Assembly: GCA_958510875.1 (NCBI GenBank)
Contig: OY294070.1
Location: forward strand, 20,079,631 to 20,143,630
From: Endomychus coccineus
Taxonomy: Eukaryota; Arthropoda; Insecta; Coleoptera; Endomychidae
Length of the DNA: 64,000 nucleotides
Direction: 5' to 3'
The position numbers and the translations under genes are program-made. Of this stretch, positions 58,070 through 64,000 are shown piece after piece (position 1 is the first letter of the stretch; every line of letters begins with the position of its first letter). The notes under the pieces were generated by a model that was not told the DNA's origin, made no database searches, and worked only from the letters and a program-made list of their open reading frames with translations.

Positions 58070-59550
58070 TTCACCTATGTTTAAATTTTGCGAATGTAAA
58101 ATTCCTGACAGTCTCAGGAAGTTCATTATATAGAGAAATATTTAAAGAACTCCTAACAGATCTATCCAACCTGTAACGAGTAGCTCTCCCCAAATTCGAT
58201 GCTCTGGTACTATACTCATGAAAGCACTAGTTGAAACTATACTCTGACCTGCTCCCATGAATCTCCAAAAGTTAACAGAAGATGAACAGTCTCGGTACGG
58301 GCATAATTCGTACTCACAAAATGTGGCCTGCAGCTATCCCGGTATCCAGAGTTGACTATCAAACGGACAGCCTTCTTTTGCAATCTAAACACCTGAATAC
58401 TGCCCGACGAATCCCCCACATCTCCACACCATGTAACAAATGGGAATGGAACAATGAATAATATACCGTTAACAGCGCCTCCAACCCGACGACAGATCTC
58501 AACCTCCTTATAACAGAGATAGTAGATGATAATTTACTCCTCGATCCGGCTAAATGTTTAGCACGCTTTCCGGTGGTTACTCTGTTATTTGAGGAGAAAA
58601 TAATTTCTTTATTCTGGTCCATATTAAGTTTTAGATTGTTTTGAGGGAACCAATCCTCCGCCATCGACCGGGTATTGCCAATTTTGGTGATCAGACTACT
58701 AAGGTTTCCATCGCCACAGATTATCGAGCTGCCATCGGTAAAAGACTTACTTTTACTTTTCTGGTAGCAAGTAGTAATATAAGTCATTTAAGTAAACTAT
58801 AAAAAGTGGGGGTCCTAAGACTGAGCCCTGAGGCACTACACTTTTCACAATCTCATGCTCTGAAACTGCTTCATCAAAACAAACATATTGACGTCTTAGA
58901 GACAAATATGACTATTAGTTCCAACGGCTGACCTCTTATGCCGTATCTGGAAAGCTTGTCGATCAGTGGCCCATGAAAAACACAGTCAAAAGCTTTACTG
59001 AGGTCACACAGTGTCAGGCCAACGTGCTCTCCCCTCTCAAGACCCTCAACAATGTCCCTCACTACGCTATCAACCGCCTAAACCCATATTGCGCTGGATT
59101 AAGTAAGTTATTGTGCTCAAAATATTGAGCCAGAGCTTTCTTTATAATTATCTCAAATATCTTTCCCAAAAGTGGAACTATCGATATTGGTCGATAATTT
59201 TCAGTCAAGACAGTGTCCCCCTTCTTGAACAAAGGTATCACAATGGTCAACTTGAATGAATCCGGAAAAACACCTTCAGTAAAACACACGTTGGAAAGGT
59301 ACGTCAAAAGTCGAACCATCATTTCCTTCATGTTCTTCAGAATGACACTATTCATGTTATAAACGTCATAACAGAATGATATTTTTACACCATCTATCGC
59401 CTCACAAACATCACTCTCGTGAATTGGCAGGAAGACAAATAAACTTCGTAGCCTAGGAATTTTCAAAATCAATTCACGCTGGCGGTCAAGATCAACTGGA
59501 AGATTCATTATTATTTCAGGGCCTACTAAAAAATGATCGATGATCAATTG
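58070..59550 (-). pseudogene. LINE reverse transcriptase (CR1/Jockey-like), 5'-truncated
   Basis: From 59547 leftward: SDVCEAIDGVKISFCYDVYN, FPDSFKLTIVIPLFKKGDTV, LTENYRPISIVPLLGKIFEI (RT motif 1-2), NLLNPAQYGFR, then after a stop TLCDLSKAFDCVFHGPLIDK (motif A) and KLSRYGIRGQPLEL, then NTRSMAEDWFPQNNLKLNMD, VTTGKRAKHLAG and LTVYYSLFHSHLLHGVEMWG (thumb), trailing to ~58070 (RSSLNISLYNELP). The motif B-C segment (PQGS/YADD) is lost by an internal deletion near 58870, so it is inactive. No endonuclease. Its 5' break abuts the head of a plus-strand LINE. Confidence 0.85.
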
Positions 59551-59689
59551 TTGACAACTGATTTTCCAGGCTTCTGCTTAAAAATTAATTTTCAGCTAAT
59601 TCTGCATCCTGTGACATGTCAGACAACTGAAAAAGCGACTTCTGACTTATTAAGATATATACAGGATATTCCATTTTGGGGTGTTGGAT

Positions 59690-60800
59690 AACCGGAAGTG
59701 AAGCCACCATAGTAGCAATCATTCGTGATTGCAAATTAGAGGGCTTGGGACCTTCGAAGATTCGAGGAGAAACTGTACAGATAAAGGGGGAAGTCAAATA
59801 TCTCTGGGTGACACTAGACTCGAAACTGACTTGAAACCAACATCTGGGGAAAGTAATTAAAAAGCGGAGACCTCATTATTTGTGTCCAGACGCCTCTTCG
59901 GGAAAAAATTTGGGCTACGACAGAACCTGCTCTACTGGTCGTACAACATGATGGTTGAACCTGCAATATCATATGCCTCTTTGGTATGGTGACGTAAAAC
60001 ACAACAAAGAGTGTCCACGACAAGACTAATCAATATCCAGAGACTTGCATGTCTCGGGATCACAGGGGCCATGAAAACAACGCCCACTGCAGCAATGGAG
60101 ACACTACTGGGATTACCTACCTTCCAATTGGTAAACCAAGGAGAGGCAAGGCTTGGTGCCTTCAGAATACAAAATACACTGAAAGGAATGTTCGCATTGG
60201 GTCAGGACACATGAGCATCGTGAAAATCGTGACCAGGGACGTGTTAGGCATGAGAACAGATCACATTCCAAAGCGATACTCTTTCAACAACACATTCAGG
60301 GTAGCAATACCAGAAAGGAGTGAATTGGAACATACAAACCTGGGAGAAATTCTACAGGGAAAGATCTGGTATACAGACGGGTCTAAGACTGTAAAAGGTG
60401 CAGGTGCAGGAGTATATTCAAGAAACCCAAAGACTGGATTCAGCTATTCATTGGGTAAGCACATCTCTTGTCTTCCAAGCAGACGTATATACAATCCTCC
60501 AATGTGAGCAGATCCACATATTGACAGACAGTCAGGCTGCACTCAAGGCAATGAGAAGTCAGGAAATGACATCCCGGCTGGTATGAACATACAAAGAAGA
60601 ACTTGAGATACTGACAGACTGAAACCGCGTTAAGCTGATCTGGGTGCCGGGATATCAGGGAACGACAGACAATGAAGAAGCCGACGAACTTGGAAGAAGA
60701 GGGTCGGAGTACGCTCCAGATCTAGAATGGACCACGGTGGTACCAAATTGTACATAACGTGCGCGAAGAATACCACAAAGAATACTGAAAAAACGATTCA
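59690..60800 (+). pseudogene. LINE C-terminus with RNase H domain
   Basis: The plus strand begins in the RT thumb (KLEGLGPSKIRGETVQIKGE, VKYLWVTLDSKLT), continues MVEPAISYASLVW, TTRLINIQRLACLGITGAMK, TTPTAAMETLLGLPTF and RYSFNNTFRVAIPERSELEH, then RNase H: KIWYTDGSKTVKGAGAGVYS (first catalytic D), HILTDSQAALKAM (third) and LIWVPGYQGTTDNEEADELG (last, with N-E-EAD). These are the four-acid RNase H hallmarks of I/R1-group LINEs. Frameshifts near 60210 and 60480, and stops (DxNRVK), disable it. It ends in a tandem duplication. Confidence 0.86.
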
Positions 60801-60917
60801 AATCGGAAGAAGAGGGTCGGAGTACGCTCCAGATCTAGAATGGACCACGGTGGTACCAAATTGTACATAACGTGCGCGAAGAATACCACAAAGAATACTG
60901 AAAAAACGATTCAAATC
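60692..60917 (+). repeat. perfect 113-bp tandem duplication
   Basis: 60692-60804 is repeated without any difference at 60805-60917 (GGAAGAAGAGGGTCGG...GATTCAAATC). The period is not a multiple of three and it lies in the LINE C-terminal coding region, so it shifts the frame. Perfect identity suggests a recent event or an assembly artefact. Confidence 0.93.
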
Positions 60918-60929
60918 CCCTGCAACCAA

Positions 60930-61905
60930 TTCGCACTTGGCGCCATCAGCTCTGCCATGATTTATGATTTTCCATACATCTTTGGCCCTGTTTGCGGAAT
61001 TACGTATATAATCTTCATATGCTTGTCTTTTTGTGGAAGTAATTTTGGCCTTATACTCTGCGACAGTTTCTATATTAATTTGAATGAAGCGGACTGACTA
61101 ACTACTTTAATAGATGACAATTCCGTTCCCATTTTTTTGAGCGCTTCACTAAACCACCTCACAGGTGGTCTACTATTTGAAACTTTTTTTTATCGGAGTG
61201 CTTTTTTCTACAAGAGTCTGGCATCTCGCCAAGAGATAGGCCGACAGGGAATCGACATCCACCGATTTAAAAAATCGAAGACAGTAATATTATGTGGGTT
61301 CTTCCCTTGTGGATCCAAAGTGGAATTTGCTGATAACTTTCCTGCAAAAAATTTTTGCTTTTTCTTGTGGTTTAGTAGCCAGTGTGCCATCATCTTTGGT
61401 TGGGTTTGGGAATGAACTGGAGTAAAATTCATAATAATTACTTTGGCGAAAGTTCAAAACGAACGTGCGCCATTCAGGCATTCGATAATCTGACTTATTT
61501 TGGTATTATATACCTCTTTCGAAACGTTTATTATTTCATCGCACATATTTCAGACTTCAACATTTTTGTTCAGGTCTCCAGACATAGGTTACCGCGTCAA
61601 CGACGGGTATGGTGTTTGTTTTGAAGCGATGACCCTAGAACAGATTTTATTGAACCATCGTTCACTAGATGATAGTGATTTCTAGGTATGGGGTATGTAA
61701 GATTAATTAATTAACTGCTCGAAACCACGGCTTCAGCCTGTCGCCCTGCGTCATCCGTCTTGTTTGAGAACTTGAGTCAAGCGGAGTTGTGAACGCTGAA
61801 ATCCCCCATGATGATAATTTCAGCTGCTGGATAGTTCTGCTGAAGGGATCAAGTTTCAGAGAAAGAAATTCAAAAAGTTCACCATGGGCTGGTTCACTTG
61901 GTGAC
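60930..61905 (-). pseudogene. LINE endonuclease-to-RT linker fragment
   Basis: From 61904 leftward: AHGELFEFLSLKLD, then (shifted) EIIIMGDFSVHNSA, the GDFxxH box of apurinic-type endonucleases, and SNKTDDAGRQAEAVV. Then come ERWFNKICSRVIASKQTPYP, IIECLNGARSF, GTLATKPQEKAKIF, SANSTLDPQGK and RPPVRWFSEALKKMGTELSS, then EYKAKITSTKRQAYEDYIRN and AKDVWKIINHGR. This is the endonuclease tail and linker of a LINE, with stops and shifts. The right end is cut at 61905 exactly where another LINE's A/T-repeat tail begins, implying the latter inserted here. Confidence 0.75.
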
Positions 61906-61906
61906 A

Positions 61907-64000
61907 AATTTATTTATTTATTTATTTATTTACATTACACCCATTTAACAGGCGTAGAGCCCAATTACAAAATGAGGAATAACGCAAAATAAGAAATACA
62001 AGAAAATATTATAACAGGCATTGAAATTAAACTGAGATAACATAACATTTCAAGAACAGAACATAAAAAAATTAAACAAAGGAGAGAGAAAATGCAATCT
62101 ATTTAGAACTGAGGATTGCACGAAACGCTTCAGACCTCAGATAAGTCAAACTACATGTGAATAGATCGACCCGCATATGTATGTTATTATAAGCTCTGCA
62201 CATGCCACCGATTGGCGAGCACCTGCTTACGTTTGTTCTCGGTGTAGGCAAGTAAAAGAATAAATTAAGTCTGGACTCAAATCTAGGCACATGAAAACAC
62301 AAAGCCCGTAGAATTTCCGAACATTCCACAGAAGAATGAAAAAGTTTAAACAGGAATACTATACCCGACCTGGATCTCCGATAAGCCAAGCTATCGAAAG
62401 AAAACCTCGAAAGTAAATCGGTATGCGGATAGCCAATAACAGGGTAGATATTGTCACATTTAAAAGCAAGGTATTTGAGAAATCTGCGTTGCATGCTTTC
62501 CACAGAGACAACATGAATCTGGTAGAATGGAGACCATACCAAGGACGCATATTCCAACCGTGATCTTACAAATGTATTAAAGAGAAGAATAGATGTCTGA
62601 ATCTCGGAAAACTCCCTAGAACATCTTAGAACAAATCCCAAAATCTTAGACGCTTTGGCGCACATATGACTGATATGATCAATGAACGATAACCTTCTGT
62701 CAAAGATAACACCAAGGTCACAGAACGTCTTCGGTCTATTCAAGACACGGGCATCGAGGGTATATTCGTATAGAATGTCATTGGACTTCAGCGAGAATGT
62801 CAAGACAGCACACTTACCAACATTAAGAGGCAACATATTCTTCACACACCATGCATTCACAGCTTACAGATTGGATTGAAGTCTGAGACAGTCACCGATA
62901 TCAGATACCCTGAAATATATTTTGAGGTCATCGGCATACAAAAGATGGGGAACATCCAAGACTGCCAAGAGGTCATTAATGAACAAAATGAAAAATAGAG
63001 GGCCAAGAATGGATCCCTGTGGCACCCCCGAAGTAGCAAAAATGTCGACCGATCTTCGACCACGATAACACACGAAGTGTTTTCTTGACTTCAGGTAAGA
63101 TTTTAAAAAGAAAAGAAGATTAGCAGAGAAACCAAAGTTGTCAAGTTTATTAAGAAGAATGCCGTGGTCCAGTCTGTCGAACGCTTTAGAGAAATCTAAG
63201 TAGAGAACATCCGTCTGCAGTCCCTCGTCAATAGCCTTTGAAATATAGTCTGTAATACAGATCAGATTGGTAGTTGTGGAGCGACCCGATACAAAACCAT
63301 GTTGCCGCTCAGATATCAACGATTTGACGTTGAAATATATTACGTTCGAGAGAAGAATTTCAAAAACTTTGGAGAAGTTATTTTGAATAACTGTCTGTAG
63401 TCTGTGACGTTGGAAGCATCTCCTTTTTTAGGAATAGGAATGGCCTTAGATGCTTTCCAAGCAGAAGGAAATGTATTTGTTTTCAGCGCTAAATTAAATA
63501 GAATGACGAGAGGACGCGAAAAGATGCCAGCGCAGTCTCTGACTAAATATGCGGGAATTTCATCCGGACCAGAAGTGCGCTTGGGCTTAATCTTTAGTAG
63601 GGCCTTGAATACATCGTTCTCTTCAAAACAGGACACGTTAAACACAGGAGCATTGGATACCGGTGAATGCAAAACCATCTCAGGGTTCGAAATGATATAA
63701 CTGTCCTGAAAAAATTTAGCGAATACATTCGCGATAATCTCTGGATCGTCAAATGACTCACCATCAAACCTCATTGTAGGGGGGGCAACATGCCCTCCCT
63801 TTTTGGATTTAACGAATTTCCAGAATGCAGAAGGGTCATTCTGAATATCTTGCTCTGCTTTATTGTTGAAGTTTCTGAATGCTGCTTCAGAGTCAGACTT
63901 GACGATCCTTCTCAACCTCTTGAAATTCACTAAATGCTCTTCACTACCTGAGCGTTTATATAGACGCCATGCCCTGGCCTTAGACTTTACACTCCTTATC
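61907..64000 (-). pseudogene. CR1/Jockey-like LINE ORF2, nearly intact, runs off edge
   Basis: Right to left: LRRIVKSDSEAAFRNFNNKA, DPSAFWKFVKSKKGGHVAPP, FFQDSYIISNPEMVLHSPVS, LLKIKPKRTSGPDEIPAYLV, AIPIPKKGDASNVTDYR (RT motif 1), ISERQHGFVSGRSTTTNLIC, VLYLDFSKAFDRLDHGILLN (motif A), ATSGVPQGSILGPLFFILFI (motif B), PHLLYADDLKIYFRVSD (motif C), VLTFSLKSNDILYEYTL, FVRSRLEYASLVWSPF and MQRRFLKYLAFKC, ending at 62102. Lesions: a small deletion/frameshift near 63395 (after VTDYR) and one in-frame TAA at 62864-62866. A (TTTA)n tract at 61909-61931 is the element's 3' tail on the minus strand. Recently active by its good preservation; the endonuclease lies outside the window. Confidence 0.9.

Noticed and set aside
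61560..61690. Plus-strand stretch with a fine acceptor and a DGYGVCF motif, suggesting a choline/carnitine acyltransferase exon
   Set aside because: The residues after the motif do not fit that family. The opposite strand reads continuously as LINE endonuclease-to-RT linker (SSERWFNKICSRVIASKQTP) with matching sequence on both sides, so the motif is an antisense coincidence.
54548..64000. Final Gbeta exon expected downstream
   Set aside because: I read the plus strand for AGHDNRVSCLGV-type coding after an acceptor and found none; the interval is filled by the THAP pair and LINEs.

Overview
This is nuclear DNA of an arthropod, most likely an insect. It is AT-rich, its genes have spliceosomal introns with GT-AG borders, the conserved exons read as arthropod proteins, and the rest is typical insect transposon debris (mariner, hAT, Penelope-like elements, several LINE clades, Ty3-type LTR remnants, Crypton-type tyrosine recombinase and THAP sequences). 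The insect order cannot be fixed from the sequence. Nothing prokaryotic or organellar was seen.

Two conserved host genes anchor the window and are arranged head to head. On the minus strand, 17313-16830 carries the first two coding exons of cyclin L (a CDK-partner cyclin of pre-mRNA processing); its later exons were not found and probably lie beyond the left edge, so the left 16.8 kb is probably its intron. On the plus strand, four coding exons (31076-31132, 48340-48549, 50518-50794, 54176-54547) encode about residues 1-305 of the roughly 340-residue heterotrimeric G-protein beta subunit. The exon phases join without a break, and only the last ~35 residues (end of the seventh WD blade) are missing, so the final exon lies right of the window. 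A GC-rich patch at ~17990-18165, with a CRE-like site and a possible donor, is the best candidate for the Gbeta untranslated first exon and promoter.

Left region (1-16.8 kb): an LTR-like block with a 130-bp tandem repeat (990-2410), a dead mariner, a 198-bp repeat array, a LINE 3' end split by a chimeric hAT/Ty3 insertion (9728-11271), a decayed coding sequence of unknown origin (13.4-15.5 kb) and a foldback element. From 20.2 to 25.6 kb, a ZMYM1-like hAT transposon with a perfect 8-bp target duplication sits inside an older ZBED5/GTF2IRD2-like hAT element.

Middle region (26-54 kb): much of it is Gbeta intron filled with foldback elements, a mariner/LINE junction, three Penelope-like remnants with GIY-YIG endonuclease or RT sequence, a DUF4817-type transposase, tandem arrays (40.1, 41.5 and 51.2-53.0 kb), a Crypton-type recombinase fragment, and LINE fragments of one RNase-H-region family.

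Right region (55-64 kb): a five-exon THAP-domain gene with two lesions lies divergently next to a tyrosine-recombinase-like ORF. The pair is framed by hairpins and CCACTACTAG motifs, and this is the most interesting candidate for an unrecognised element. Beyond it, four LINE pieces abut or nest, ending with a nearly intact CR1/Jockey-like LINE that runs off the right edge. Most transposon genes here carry stops or frameshifts, so the host genes and perhaps the last LINE are the only clearly functional or recently functional coding sequences.
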